Assembly (NCBI GenBank): GCA_035235625.1
Contig: CP141149.1
Location: 16,805,893-16,869,892, forward strand
Direction of reading: 5' to 3'
DNA from: Saururus chinensis
Lineage: Eukaryota > Streptophyta > Magnoliopsida > Piperales > Saururaceae
DNA length: 64,000 bases
Positions 24,656 to 42,907 of this stretch are shown piece by piece; position 1 is the stretch's first letter; every line of letters starts with the position of its first letter. A model generated the notes under the pieces. It worked only from the letters and a program-made list of their open reading frames with translations. It did not search any database and was not told the DNA's origin. The position numbers and the translations under genes are program-made.

Positions 24656-25060
24656 TTGTGCTGCCACCTCTGCCCCCTCGCTACCTTCTTCTACGCTCTA
24701 TGCCTTTGCCAATTGTTGCTTCCTCCTCTGTGTGCCTCGTCCTCCATGAGTTGTTACCCCCCCTTCTTCCTCTCCTCCCTCCACCCTCTTCAGCCTCCTC
24801 CTCCTCTATGCACTGTCGCCACCTCCTCTGCATGTTATTTCCTTTGATGCGTGTTGCCATCGCCTCCTCTTATGTGCATTGTCACTACCTCCTAATTTGT
24901 GCATCATTGGTGCCTCCTCCTTCCTCTTTTCTCTCATTTTGCATCCGCCCCCGCTGCCTTCTCCATCCTTGCCACCTCCTCCCCCTACTGCCACTTCCTC
25001 CTCCCTGCACTTCCTTCTCTTTCATGGGCTGCTTTCCCTCCTCTCCTTCTATGCGCCACC
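24656..25060. repeat. CT-rich low-complexity tract
   Basis: Strongly biased to C and T on the plus strand (CCTCCTCC, CTTCTCC words). Several overlapping open frames on both strands are by-products of the bias, and none encodes a recognisable domain. Confidence 0.7.
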
Positions 25061-25074
25061 ATTTAAATTGCGAT

Positions 25075-25470
25075 AGGTATAAATTATGATGGGTAGATTT
25101 TACGATTGGTAGATTATGATAGCACATGGTGCCTAATTTATGATGGTACATGTTGCAATAACATGTAGTGTTTTGATTATGATGGTATATAATGTCTAAA
25201 TTGCGATGATATAGGTCTCTATATTGTGATGGGGTCTAAATTGTGATAGGTACATTGTGACAATATATGATATATAAATTTTGATGGTATAGGTGTCTAA
25301 ATTGCAATGATGGATATTACAATAGTATGTGGTGTCTAAATTGTGATAGTATATGGTGTATAAATTATAATGATATAGATATCTAATATACGTGGGCATC
25401 TAAATTGATATAGGTAGAAATTGCGAGTGTATATAGTGTCAAAGATGTAACAGAGTATAAAATGTGATGA
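25075..25470. repeat. Degenerate tandem array, roughly 30-bp unit
   Basis: Diverged repetitions of a 'gtctaaattgtgatggtatat' pattern continue for about 400 bp with changing spacing. The minus-strand 67-residue frame rich in Tyr, Asn and Leu (25196-25399) is the translation of this array and not a gene. Confidence 0.65.
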
Positions 25471-26341
25471 TCAATTACGATGGTCGGGCAGAAGTACAAG
25501 ATAAGGTCCATATTTCATAACTCTTTTGAGAGGGTTCAATGAGACAAATTTAATGTTACAAAAAACGTGTAAATTTGACCTTGGTGCATGAGTTGTGACC
25601 CCAGGAAGTCCTGATGAAGGAAATGAGTAAAATGGTACTTTGGGGATTTTTCTAGAATATGTGACACGTGGTGTGCCTTTCTTGATTCTTGAATAAGGGG
25701 TAAAAGGGTGCTATCTTATTTGATTTTTATTCATGACGTGGTACTGAACCTGGTTAACTTTATTCTCTATCCTCCTATAAAATTGCCCCTTAAATCCAAA
25801 TGAACTTAACCTTTATTAATCGTTATCATGTGCAGAACAACCTGGGATGCAGTATACACCAGGTTCAAGCTTAAAAAAGCCCAAATAAGCAGGGGATAAG
25901 AAAACCCTTTTTATAGATGACCCATGTGGTTTCAGGAGTGGGTTCATGATAGTGTCGTTTGGTTTTATTCTTTTTGTAACAACATCAAGCTTCATGGTGT
26001 ATATGGCGTGGTTTTTATACACATGAGATGCCTGTCAATAAAAAAAATATAGAAGTATAATTATTATTGACGAGTAGTTCGCCACCGTTCCTTTAGCTAG
26101 ACCACTTCTTTATATAGAGACAGTGGTCGTCTAAATATATACGGAAAATGGGTGTCTACTATCATAATATCTTCATGTAGCCTTGGATGATAGGAAGGAT
26201 CAATCCGGAAAAATTGGTGTATAGATCTCACTAGTGACACTCCAATACAAAAACACACTTACCAAATGATTTTCTTGTGTTCATGTCCTTGCAAGCCATG
26301 GCCAGTTCAATTTTTTGTGTCATCACCCTAGGCAGGGATCC
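25471..26341. other. Gene-free spacer
   Basis: No coding sequence, repeat array or clear transposon end is visible in this stretch. Confidence 0.45.
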
Positions 26342-26344
26342 TTA

Positions 26345-26890
26345 GGGGCTGTTAGGATGTTGAATTTTCACTAATTCTGCCTGGGTCTAGATTAGCGGAA
26401 TCATGTTTGTGTGTAGAAGGTGGGTGGAATTAAAAATTGCTCTGAAAGTTGATTGAAAGCCATTCAAGCTGGAATTGGCTGGAATCACTGAATCACCTCG
26501 TGAGGTGATTCCGTCGATTCTGGCTCCGAGCCCTCGTTTCAGAATTGCAAATTCCGCTATTTTTCAACGGTTACCTTTCATTTCGATATGAGCCTTTAGA
26601 AGCATGTTGTATAGGTGGGGCCTATTTTAAAAGTTCAAAATTACCTACCCTTGTCGGATCTTATTTGATAGGGCTCGAATTTAGGAGCGTAATAGTACTA
26701 AGAACGTGTATATCCGAGTTCGGGAGAGAATTATAGTAGTTTAAAGTTTTAAAAGTGGGTTTGACGCGACATCCAAATTTATCTTAAAAACTTCCATTAC
26801 CACATGTAATTATGATTCAGTGGTGAATTATTGAAAAATTCTACTTCTATTTCTACTTCCATTTCTAAAAAATTTAACACAAACAGCCTC
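26345..26890. mobile_element. Tourist-like (PIF/Harbinger) MITE, copy 1
   Basis: The tips GGGGCTGTTAGG and AACAGCCTC are inverted and match the Tourist tip pattern GG(G/C)CTGTTTGG. Flanking TTA at 26342-26344 and 26891-26893 gives the 3-bp duplication of the superfamily. The inside closely resembles 36050-36604 on the other side of RIO2. The 63-residue frame at 26545-26736 lies within the element and has no recognisable domain. Confidence 0.7.
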
Positions 26891-26940
26891 TTAAAAACGT
26901 AGCTGAATCAATTTCGCATAGATCGGATTGTGGGTGCAAG

Positions 26941-29262
26941 TAGGGGTGTTCATAGACGCCCATTTTTTGATTGTCCATTTGTGTCCGCTTTTGTAAGTAA
27001 AGAAGGCAGACAATTCTTTATGTCTGCAGCAGACACATACATGAATGTAGACCAATTTTTCTGTCTGTCCTTATAGGTGCATGTGGATGTAGACAGACAA
27101 TCGTTCGTGTCTACGGGCACGCTAATAACCTGAGATTCGTATGCCCAAACTAGATTGCATCTCGGTTTGGGTTGGGTTGGGTTTTGTAGGACCCAACATG
27201 ATCCAACCCGAGATAGGAATTGATTCCTTGGGCCCAACTTGACATGAGATTGGAATAAAAAAACCCGAAAATTGAAATAGGAATTGAGATTTTATCTCGG
27301 GTTGGGCCGGTTCCAATAATTCAAACCGAATTGGCACTATATCGGGCTGACTCTTATCTATGAAAAATTACAAATATTCATATACCACCTAGGTTAGATA
27401 AAGTTTTATAGGTTAATGAAGAAGGAAAAAATTAGCGAGAGCTGCAGCTCTGGCTATTTGACCGTCAGATCATGGCCATAACCATGGTCTGATTTTCAGG
27501 GAGTTGCTAGGCATCCTCAATTAAGAACTCAGGTAAGTCGGTTTTGGGGTTTTCACATGCTTGACCCAACCCGACCCACCCGAGAATTGCCTAGGTATTT
27601 TTTCTTAGACCTGATCCGACCCGACCCGATCCAACCCAATCCGACCAGGTCAATCTCGAATCAGTTCCATCCGGATCGGGTCCGGTCAGGGTTTTGTGGC
27701 AGCCATAGCCCAAACCATTTACTCTAACTTTGCCCAAACAAAATCCCTGATGCCATTGCCTCTTCCAGAGCCCCCGATGGCAATGGCCCCATCCTCTCCT
27801 GCCCTAAGTGCTTAATTGATGTTGCCTTCTCCCACTGCACGCAGGCCACCGCTTCTCTCCACCACCGAGACCAGTCGAGGTAGACCCTCTCAATCTCCCC
27901 TTCTTCCTCACCTTCTTAGTTCTTCGTCCTCCCCATTCCCCATTCCCCACTGCTTGCCCTTTTGTAAAATCGAATCATTAAGCTTTAAATCCGGGAACTG
28001 AATAGGTGGATTTTTTAACATATGGTGCTTCCTCCATCGGTCTAAAGAAGAAAATGGATGGTTGCTGTTTGCTTCGTGTTATGAATTGAGGCATAATTTA
28101 TATCTTATATCAGCAAAACTGTTAACAGTACACAGTTGAGGTTGTCCTTTTGATTTCCGACCATTCAATATGGCATTTCTTCTGTCTATATATGAGGATG
28201 GGGGTGAAAGATGAAACCGTGGAAGGGGAGTTATAGGTATCTATTTGTCCTTGCATGATGTAAAAAACTATGGAAGTTTTGTGATTGTTGGCTTCCTTTT
28301 ATTTAGGTGCAATAGAAGCCGGTGACAAAAGCACAAGTTCACAAAGTTTTGAGTGACTCTGGAGGCTATCCTGGAGTTTAGTACACGGTTTGAAGGAGAA
28401 AATTCGAAGATTAGGGAGAATTAAGAGAAAAAGTAGAGGATGAATTGGACAGGTCTAGAGAAAATAAAGAAATGAATAACAAGAATTCTAGTGACGAAGA
28501 ACAAGAATTATAATTGTGACTGCTTACAATTGTTGTCATGCAGGTGAAGACAATAGATTTTCTGTGGTCTAATGAAAATACAATTTGCTTCTAATTAAGG
28601 ACCAAAAATTATTTATGAATGAAGCATTCTATTGGTGTTGTTAAAACTAAACTATAGATATCCTGATCAAATACTCAACCTGACATGATCCCAAGCCTCT
28701 TTGAATTTCAACTTAGAAATTCGGATCAAATACTTGGCCAGACTCGATGCCATACCTCTGTGAGCTGCAAACTAACTGTAGAAAACATATAAAATTGCTA
28801 AAAACTTACAACTATAGCCAGGTTGTGTTGCAGATGCTGCCTTAGTTGGAAATTGAAATCTTGAACGTGTTACTATACTGATGTATTTTTAGATAAGAAT
28901 GTCCGAAGTCAACTGTTTGTAGACTATTGAAAGAAACTATAAGTTAAGAATAAGCAGCATACTCGAGAGGCTGGTTCAATGAAAATTTTACTTTTGTTGT
29001 GACAGTGACTAGATCTTTAAAAGAATGTAGTTCTCTAATCGTACTGTAGAGCTGAGTTTGCTGGTTGGCTTCTTCAACTGAAAAATCAGAATATGTAAGT
29101 TAAAGTGCAATGGCAGGTTTGGCATTGACAATGGCAGACGGACACGAACATAGATCCTATGTGTCCATGCGGACACGAATGGACGCGGATAAGTGTTCTG
29201 ATCTGGCAAACGGACATGGATAACCTTCTGTTTGCATCCATGTCCGCCTGTGAACACCCCTA
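26941..29262. mobile_element. hAT-like element with gene-like cargo
   Basis: It starts TAGGGGTGTTCA and ends with the exact inverse TGAACACCCCTA. Subterminal regions on both sides share 'gtgtcc' and 'cagac' words. The 8-bp flanks GGTGCAAG and CCCGCAAG agree at five positions only. Inside, 27120-27700 is rich in GGGTTGGG and CCCGACCC words, like another MITE. 27700-28560 has GC-rich, CT-rich leader-like sequence followed by an A-rich segment that resembles a processed or captured gene piece, but no protein was recognised. Confidence 0.5.
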
Positions 29263-34473
<5,211 letters not shown>

Positions 34474-36046
34474 AATAAAGAATAGTTTATGGTATAGTTT
34501 GTGGAGATAAAGGGAACTAGCCAGGTTTTGCTTCTTCTGGCATCTATTCATCACCGACAAGCTGTTACATTGTTTTAAGGAGTTGCGATCAATCTGCGAG
34601 GTTCACATACCTAGTTACGGGAAATGACCGGTCCATGTCTTCATTTTGATAGTTTAGAAGTGAAGAGATATTGCTGTGAAAAACACACACCCACTAGCAA
34701 TAGATCTGGGTGACATTTGTGTGTATATATATTGACAAAAGAGAAATATGTGCATATGTGCATCATTGAGGCTCTTAGTTGATGTGAACTAAAATGGTTT
34801 ATTTATTAAAATAGTTTTTGGTGTGACATTGGTTTTTGGTGTGACATAGATTGCTGGCCTCTGATACAATATTTTTTGGGCTATATGATGTTTGGTGCGA
34901 AAGATTGTTAATTGTACCACTCTAAAATTACATATTGCCACATCTTTTGTTGCTCTATCAATATGAAATAACGAATACAAGCATTATAGAGAGGGAAAGG
35001 CATGACAAAAAAAGTGCATTGTAGAGACAGCGAATTTGATAATTACCTTGCTCATTATTAATTCAAGTTATGTAATTTTTATTTTTGCTACTAAGACCCA
35101 TAGTCTTTGCGTATGAATGGGTTACATTCATCACCTACAAGAGAGGTGAAGATTGCCCCACCCAGTGCATTACTAATTCAAGGCATGTAATATTTATTTT
35201 TGCTACTAAGACCCATAGTCTTTGCGTATAAATGGGTTGTATTCATCGCCTACAAGAGAGGTGAGGATTGCCCCAGCCTTGAAGATCAAAATCGGGTGGG
35301 AGGTCCAAAGGCGTAATACAAGTTATATAATGCTGGCAAAATTGAACTGAGGCTATAGAGGATTCTTAAGTGAAAATTTTTATCATTGCAAAACTCCCCT
35401 TTGTGAAAAGCCAATACATAATAAGACTATTAGGCATGTTTGTAATATGGGCCCATAATTGTTGTGCTTTTTGTCTGGTGGTCATCCGTATGATCATAAA
35501 ATTTCAATTAAGAGATGCTAAAATTAGGAAGTAGTGAGGTTCCCGCCTAGAACTTTTGCACTAAAACTTATATTTTGGATGTCTCTTCAATTCTCTTTAT
35601 ACCAAACTATTGCCATCAAAATGGTACTCGTTGGCATAAGTGCACATGTGATGCTAGTTACTCACAGGGAAAGTTGGTTTGTATTAGCCTACTCACCCTG
35701 CGATGCGATGGCGCATGAGCACTGAGTGCATTTTTTCAAATATGTGCCATCTCCATCCAATGGCACACGAGCTGAGCACATATTTTTCAAAGATGCATGG
35801 GGCACATATTAACCTTTTCCATTAAGCAATAGGTTTACAACTACCCTCTGGAACATATGAGCTACATTGAGGTTAAAATAAGGGTTTAGAAAGCTTAAGA
35901 ATAAAGATGATTCCTTTATTTATAGAATTCTGATGTTATCGCACTTTCAATTTCTAACTCTTTGTATTAAAGTAAATAAGCACAGAATGGATATTTATTC
36001 TCTTCTTCTTCTTGTTCCCATATATGCTCTAATAATGTTGGATGAT
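34474..36046. other. 3' flank of RIO2 with small tandem duplications
   Basis: This holds the RIO2 3' UTR and then non-coding DNA. About 35057-35282 carries a two-copy tandem repeat with a 115-bp period. A weaker two-copy repeat of roughly 60 bp around 'gagcac...tttttcaaa' lies at 35715-35800. Small open frames here have no recognisable domain. Confidence 0.5.
35057..35282. repeat. Two-copy tandem duplication, 115-bp period
   Basis: The block from 'attcaagttatgtaat' through 'tgctactaagacccatagtc' to 'gattgccccacc' is repeated at about 35176 with only a few changes, so the duplication is fairly recent. Confidence 0.8.
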
Positions 36047-36049
36047 TAA

Positions 36050-36604
36050 GGGCTCTTTGGGTGTAGAATTTGTGTAAGTTTTCATCGATTTTTCCCTAAT
36101 TTTGTTTTAGAATAATCGAAATCATGGTTGCGTGGAGAAGGTGGGAAGAAAATTCAGCCCGAAAGTTGATTTTAGGCTATTTCTAGCCGGAATCGACCGC
36201 CAGGTGATTCCGTTTATTTCTATTCTCAACCCATCATTTTAAAATAAAAGATTCTGTTATTTTTTAATTGTTACCCATTATATCGATTTAAGAATAAAAA
36301 AGTAAGTCATATTGGTATAGCTCACTTTAAAAGTTCAAAATTATATACCTATGTAGGATCTTATTTTATATGGCTCGAATTTAGGAGTACACCACTACCA
36401 AGAATCTACATATCCAAGTTCGAGCGAGAGAGAAAGAGAGAGTGATATGAATTTAAAGTTTTAAAAATAGGTTTGATGTGACATCCATATTTATTCTAAA
36501 TTTTTTTCATTACCAATCGTAATTTTTAATGAGCGGTAAATTATTGGAATTAATTCCAAAAAAAATTACTTTCATTTCTAAATATTTTACATGCAAACAA
36601 CCCC
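36050..36604. mobile_element. Tourist-like (PIF/Harbinger) MITE, copy 2
   Basis: The tips GGGCTCTTTGG and CAAACAACCCC are inverted, and TAA flanks both sides (36047-36049, 36605-36607). The body shares long stretches with 26345-26890, for example 'aggatcttatttgatagggctcgaatttagg' in similar form. It has no coding capacity. Confidence 0.7.
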
Positions 36605-36850
36605 TAAATATTACTTAAAACATTACTTACGAAGGATATGTGCCCTATTATGGCTTATGAGTCCAAAGGAATGGGTGTGGACAAGTTGAGACTAATGGAG
36701 GGTATAGCCTTATAGGCAAAGAACAAATGGTACAATATCGCAATTAGGTATAGCCAACATAATTATGGTTTTAAATGTTTTGGGTAACACAAAAGCTACG
36801 TCTCTTGTACAAAAAGAGTAATGTAGACCATGGATATCTACAAGGGTTTC

Positions 36851-39800
36851 TGTCACGACCCGGATTTTTAAAAGCATTTTTAAATAGCACGAACGGTAAG
36901 TAGCGAGAAAATTTTCTTTTTCTTTAAACACAAAACAAACCATTCGATTAAATATCCCGGTCATGATAACTGGGGTTCACAAATACGAATATTAAATCGT
37001 ATAATATTATTATGCATCTGAAAATTCATAAAGAATAGCTCATCCATCCAAGTACAAGTTCATTATCTGTCTGAAAATAAATAACAAGTTGACTCTCACA
37101 CTAAAGGTACACTTACGTACCAGAGTTGCAGAAACGTAACTTCTTCTTGTGCTTGCATGTCTTGATCTCACTTGTCGTCGCCTAGAAAATCTGTAACAAA
37201 GCAAACCAAACAACAACCACAACCACAATGGAGCATCTCCGCCTTCAGGAGAAGAGCTTCCAAAGGACAAAATATTTTATTAATATTATCCGGATCAGGC
37301 CAACATCACCCGATGTTAGTTGCCTACGTACTTATCAGACAACATCTCCTATGTTTCCAACAAAATTGGATCCAAACGTAGTTCTGCCTAGAAACTACTC
37401 TATCATAATAAGCATAGCACCACACATGCAATGCTTAAGTATATTTAACCTACATTTTAGTAAGTCATTTAATCGTTCCACTTGTCTAATTAACAAGCAA
37501 TATCAAACAATATTATTAATTATCTCACAACTCTTGTTCAATAATTAATACTATAAAATCTGTAACTCGGAGATGACTCGCCCTTCGAGAAATCCCCAAA
37601 CAAATCACTCCAACCTTGGAGTAGACTGCTTAACAGCAACTTGACCCAAATCCCCAGGGCTCTCAATAGCCTGTTACAAATATAGGGAAAAGGATCCCAA
37701 CTGTGCTCATGGACACAAATTGGCAAGAAACACAAACCTTCCATGATGGTCATGTAACTCCGCTTTTCGTATGTACTAAATAGTCCTGGGAAGACCTGCG
37801 GGAGACCCGCGGTAAAGACCCTATGGTCAATACCCAAACCGTCGTGGCGATGAAGAAGCATATCGCAATCTCTAGCATTATCCATAGAAGCCTCAGGTCT
37901 TTATGACCATTGACTCTGCCAAACATCTGCACTTAGACTAGATTATTTTTATCGAGTCAAGTATCCACTAAACCATTTGGGTCCTCTTCACTTTGTGAAT
38001 CGGCCCAATAAATAGCTCATCCGCTGAGCTAAGACTCAAAGAACATCCCATAATCATCCTCGGTTCATTAACCAAGGTAAGATTCTATGTCAGGGCCCTA
38101 TTCAAATCCATGAACCGGTCCCAAACCCTATTGAGGGTATTTTAGTCTTTATCTTGATTAGATGTTCTCCCTCCAAACTAATAGCAACCCATGTCTCTTG
38201 ATTAATCTTTATTAATCTTAAGTTACTGATATAACTTAACATAACAATAATAAATGTAAGCATCAAAATAATCAACATATATAATATGCAGTCACACAAA
38301 TGCATAAATAATAAACGGAGGCCCCTTGCATTCCTTTGCAGGGCCAGGGCTCAGAGAATTCAAGCCCGAAAGTGTAATCAACTCCAACACATCGCACGAG
38401 TTACATTTTTAATACTCTAGTCGATCGACGTACTCGGTTGCAGAGACGAGTAATCCGCTGCCCTAAACCTTGAGAATGAGGGTCATTCCTCTTGATTCCC
38501 GTGACACTATGACCTGACAAGGTCTTCGTGTCACTTACTAGTCACACCCCTTCATTTTGAAGCCGTTCCACGTCACTATAACGTACCCTAATACTTAGTG
38601 GTTAGGTTATTAGTTTTGATAGAAACGAAAAATACTGCCCTTAAGGGCATTAAGGTAATTCTACCCCTTAGGGTATGCTACCCTCCCTTGGGTCATTCTA
38701 GTCATTTTATTGCCCTTCCATTTATTTTAAGTCATAATCCTCTCAAAAGGCTTCACTCTCAAACTGACTCGTGCTTCCATTCACATGAATGTGGGCGGGT
38801 CCACTCAAAGGGTATTTCTGTTATTTGTTTTAAGGCCTTAATGACATCCAATAGGTCCAAAATTAAACTCAAGGGTACTACTAGGCTTCATAGCCTCTGT
38901 GTAATTTTCCTGGCATGTGACTGGGTCGTGAACCCTTTGAACCGACCCAGGTTTTGACTAACGGTTTACTATAAACCCTAAGGGCCAAAGGGTCAATTAA
39001 CCACTCACTGGGATTTTTCCTTACCAAGTGGTTTGGTCCAAAATTATGTTATCCATTAACCTCTTACTGAGAATTTTCCTCATTTTTAAATAAACTCCGA
39101 GGCCTCTGAACCATAGCCTCGAAGTCGGGTAAATGGTTCTCACACGATGATTTAACTACCAGGGGTAGAAAGGTCATTTCATAATCTCTGGGATTTTTCC
39201 CCTAGATGAAACTCGGTCAGAATAATAAAAAACCTCTCCAGGTACAATAGTAATTTTGTAGGATTTTTTTGACACAATTAACCCCCTGAACCGGACCCGG
39301 ATCACTCTATTCTAATCTTTACTTTTTTTTTTTTATACAACCTGACCCGCACGGCGGCTGCGAAACCAGCCGCCGGCGGTTTGCTCTGACATACTTTCCC
39401 AGTGGCGAGAGTTTCTAGCCAGGAAAGGAAACCGATCTGCCGGCCGACGGCTGATCAGCAACCAATATGGCCGGAGTATAAAAACAACAATGTTTTCTGC
39501 AATTTTAGCCATTACTATTCATGCAGAAATTAAACTATATACGGATTTATTTAATAAAACCTTCATTAATATACTTGAAAATAACGGTAACGATCCTACC
39601 TTAATCGCCGATCTGGTGTCGATTCACCGCCGCCAAAACTTCGCCGGAGTTTTGCCAGAAAAATTCCTCCTTTCCTTCGCCGTCCATCAAAAACTCCCCC
39701 TTTCTCTACTCTCACCGGGCAAAAGACCCCCCAAAAGCCCTAATTAATTCTATTTATAGGCATGGGATTAGGACTCCTAATCCCATGAGAAATTGAGCCC

Positions 39801-40116
39801 TAAAAACACAATTTCGGAATGCTAAATAATCGGGCCCGAAAAACGACTTAAACGGCCCAGTTACACGTTTAATTCGGGTAAATGGGCCCTATACGATATA
39901 TTCAACTTCGAACGATCGTATCTTCCTCATCCGAACTCCGTTTCGTGCATTCTTGGTGGCGTTTCGAAGCTCTTTTCGTCTATTTTCTATCCATATATAC
40001 TTTAGCCACCACTTTCAACTGATGATTAAGTTATTCTCATGAGAAGGTCAAGGGGTTCAACACCCTAATTTCTACGTGGTCGACTTCGGGAATTTAGAAA
40101 ATTCCCGGACGTCACA
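36851..40116 (-). mobile_element. Solo LTR (A), 3266 bp
   Basis: The ends are TGTCACGACCCGG and GGACGTCACA, flanked by an exact 5-bp duplication GTTTC (36846-36850, 40117-40121). Read on the minus strand the LTR starts TGTGACGTCC, has a TATA box TATAAATA at 39751-39758, and ends GGGTCGTGACA. No primer binding site, gag or pol is present. Short open frames on both strands (for example 37040-37548, 38598-38957, 39490-39747) are LTR sequence without known domains. Confidence 0.88.
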
Positions 40117-40121
40117 GTTTC

Positions 40122-41718
40122 AGCCCTAGAATACTGGGAAAAGAGAGAGAGACTAAGGAAGAAGATAGTAAATTAAACTAGCTATTTCATTAATTCTGAT
40201 TTTTCATTACTATATTGCATTAGGTATCACTTATATATAGGCTTCAAACCTTCTCCGAATAAGGAACCTATCATTGACAAAATATAACTATACTCCTTAT
40301 ACTAAGAACGTGCATAACTAAGAAGCAAGTCCGTTCTCAAGTACTCCTAGTGGTGGCCCGTGTTGGCTCATAAGAAAGGCTGTGCATACATCTAAGTCTT
40401 AATTAGATCATTCCAATAAAAATTAACATAATAATCCAAGTTTAGTACAACTTGTTGGTACTTGTGATGAATATGAAAGTCGTCTTCTACCTTGTAGATT
40501 GATTAAAAACATTAATTTCCTTGTTAGAGTACTTTATATCTTTGGATGCTGATAACCATATATCACTTTTTGTTTAATAAAAATTTATTCTAAATTTTGA
40601 TTGGAAGGAGAAAAATAGATCACACCTACCAAGTGGGATTCACTTTTCTTAATCCAATCAAGATGGGGAAATCATTTTCTATATATTTAGAGACACGTGA
40701 TAAAGTAAGAAATAATATTCCTCCTACGTCGACCAACCTGATGGATGAAGTAACAATAGGTTAATTATTCTGAGAAATTTAAATAATGCCACATTATATA
40801 ACCTTAAATTAAAGCAAAACATTAATGAAAAATTCATGGTGGCTCCTGAAGTGCACCATTATTGATTTTTTAACCGTATAATGACGCCAACAAACAACTA
40901 AAGGACATTAAAATTATGGCCCATATCTACTAAGGGCCATGATCTCGTATCATATGACTCATCTATGACAAAACATGTTAGCTGGTGGGGGTTCATTTCT
41001 GAAAGCAACTGTGGATCATCTACACTAGTCTTGAGCTTGTCGGTTTCCTTGTTTTAATCTTGGAGGGAGCGTTCGTCAGAAATTGAGGATAAGAGTGTGC
41101 CAAAACAGTGCTGTCCCTCTTATCTGCCTTTCAGATATCGATAACCATTGGCCAAACTTCACATGGGCCAATGTACATATACTCCATGACATAACTAGCT
41201 TCTGCATTGTATTGCTGTTTTAATTGGTGTCCATTCCACCAAGCTCCCTGAATACCTGATGAAGTGATAAATAAAGAGGAAATTATTAGGTATGCAATAC
41301 AAACGGAAAATAGTGCTCATCACTTATGAGTAATGGGCATGGCAAAAATTTTTAATTATAGACCTACAACTTGTTATACGTGTTCGTCACTTAGGTGATG
41401 AGTACTATTTCCCTGCACCTAATAATTTCTCTTAATGAAGATAAATAATAGTTGTACTTAATTGATCTAGAAGTTTGAATAACATTAAAGTTAAAAAAAG
41501 TAGTTTCCTGTCTCATTTAAAATATATTTGTCATATATTGCATGTCTTATGTCTCGTATTCCTACCATGTAAATATTGCTAATATTCTTCTTACTATATA
41601 TAATAGGAGGATCATGTGAATCAAGTCAATTAGAGTTTGTTAAAATTATGAGAATTTAAGTTAATTAGAGTTTTGCCTTTTTGTAGGATAAGGTGTTTCT
41701 CACCTTCCTTAAAATTTA
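40122..41718. other. Gene-free stretch with a segment duplicated at 57 kb
   Basis: No open gene is seen. About 40775-41180 resembles 57030-57470: shared words include 'gaaattaaagcaaaa', 'gccaacaaacaacta', 'gttggctggt' and 'catctacac.agtctt'. Both copies lie shortly after a solo LTR. Read on the minus strand, 41050-41260 looks vaguely like decayed coding sequence, but I could not name it. Confidence 0.45.
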
Positions 41719-41919
41719 CTCCCTCCATCCTAAATTAATAGCTCCATTCGGCAAATAAAATTATTCTATATTAATAGCTTCATTTTGTTAAATTTAAGTA
41801 GTTGGGTACTTAAAAAAGAGTATCATAAGTTTATTTTTCCTTGTCTTATATGTGGGTTTCACCATTTAATAGAAATTATTATTTTTTCAAATATAGCTAT
41901 TAATATGGGACATAAGGAG
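41719..41919. mobile_element. Stowaway-like MITE
   Basis: It starts CTCCCTCCATCCTAAATTAATAG-like and ends GGGACATAAGGAG, flanked by TA. Its middle shares 'aagtagttgggtacttaaaaa' in similar form with the copy at 43314-43515. Diverged and non-coding. Confidence 0.75.
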
Positions 41920-42907
41920 TATTATTTTTACAAATAAGATACTTAATATGAGATGAAGGGAATTTTTAGCCAATAAGAAGTTTTCCTTAAAACCGGTTAT
42001 TTTTTAATTAATAATAAATTAAAGATTGAAAAAGCATGTTTTTCAAAGATACTTCCACTTGCTTTCCTTCAATGCAGTTATGCAAATATAGTTTACTCAG
42101 GAAGTCGGAAATATGTTTCCTACAAAGGGCACAACATTTTCCATGAGAATCATTTCATCAACAAACTAATTTATCATGGGTATAAGCAAAATGAGACAAA
42201 GGCTATAAGCAAAATGAGAAAACAATACGTAGGCAGTTTTCCAAAAAGTTAGATTAAAAACATATAAAATTTTAAGCTGATATCTTAAATGGAAAGAACC
42301 CTCTCTAAATTTTAAATTTTAAGATGCTTTGTTGTTCCGGATAATTGTATGGCCCATGCTTAGATTATTTATATCTCAATTTGTAATGTATTTGATCAAT
42401 ATATTAACTATAAATGGTCTGATATGCCACCTATCTTGACCCCAGCAAATTTCCAGGGGCCCCAATTTGTAGGAGCCCTATTTGTCTTATGTTCTGATTG
42501 CAAAACCCCCTAGTCTTAAAAAAAAAAACATTGTAGAGTAATGCTACATTGATGTTAAATACATCGAGAACCTACTTCATCATTTAAACATGGTTGATTA
42601 GTAGTGTTAAAAAAATAAACCCTACTCATCAATCGTATTTGGATAATGAGTAAAATTTTGACATATAAAACTTAATGTCACTAAAGCATTTTCCTCATTA
42701 AATACCATAACTTCACCTAACATAATACTGCACCCTCAGGCCTCAACAAAGTTCACGAAGCTACTTGACAATGGCAACTCAAATTGTGTAGTAGGAGATC
42801 ATAGAAGCGGCACCGGTTCAATGATCGAATTTCGGAAGTATAGGTGGAGATGGTAACTCACCGGTGCTAGCTCACAATGAATCACTAGCACCCCACCCCT
42901 AGGTAGG
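41920..42907. other. Gene-free spacer
   Basis: AT-rich to about 42700, then a GC-neutral segment. No coding sequence or clear element ends are visible. Confidence 0.45.

Noticed and set aside
24656-25151. Pro/Leu-rich and Gly/Arg-rich open frames up to 143 residues
   Set aside because: They arise from a CT-rich low-complexity tract, overlap on both strands and lack domains.
37538-37932. 115-residue minus-strand frame in the 37-kb region
   Set aside because: It is part of the solo LTR; the matching stretch of the related LTR at 51.3-51.7 kb is not open.
39490-39747. 85-residue open frame following a TATA-like GTATAAAAAC
   Set aside because: It is within the solo LTR; the LTR's own promoter runs on the opposite strand at 39751, and no domain is seen.
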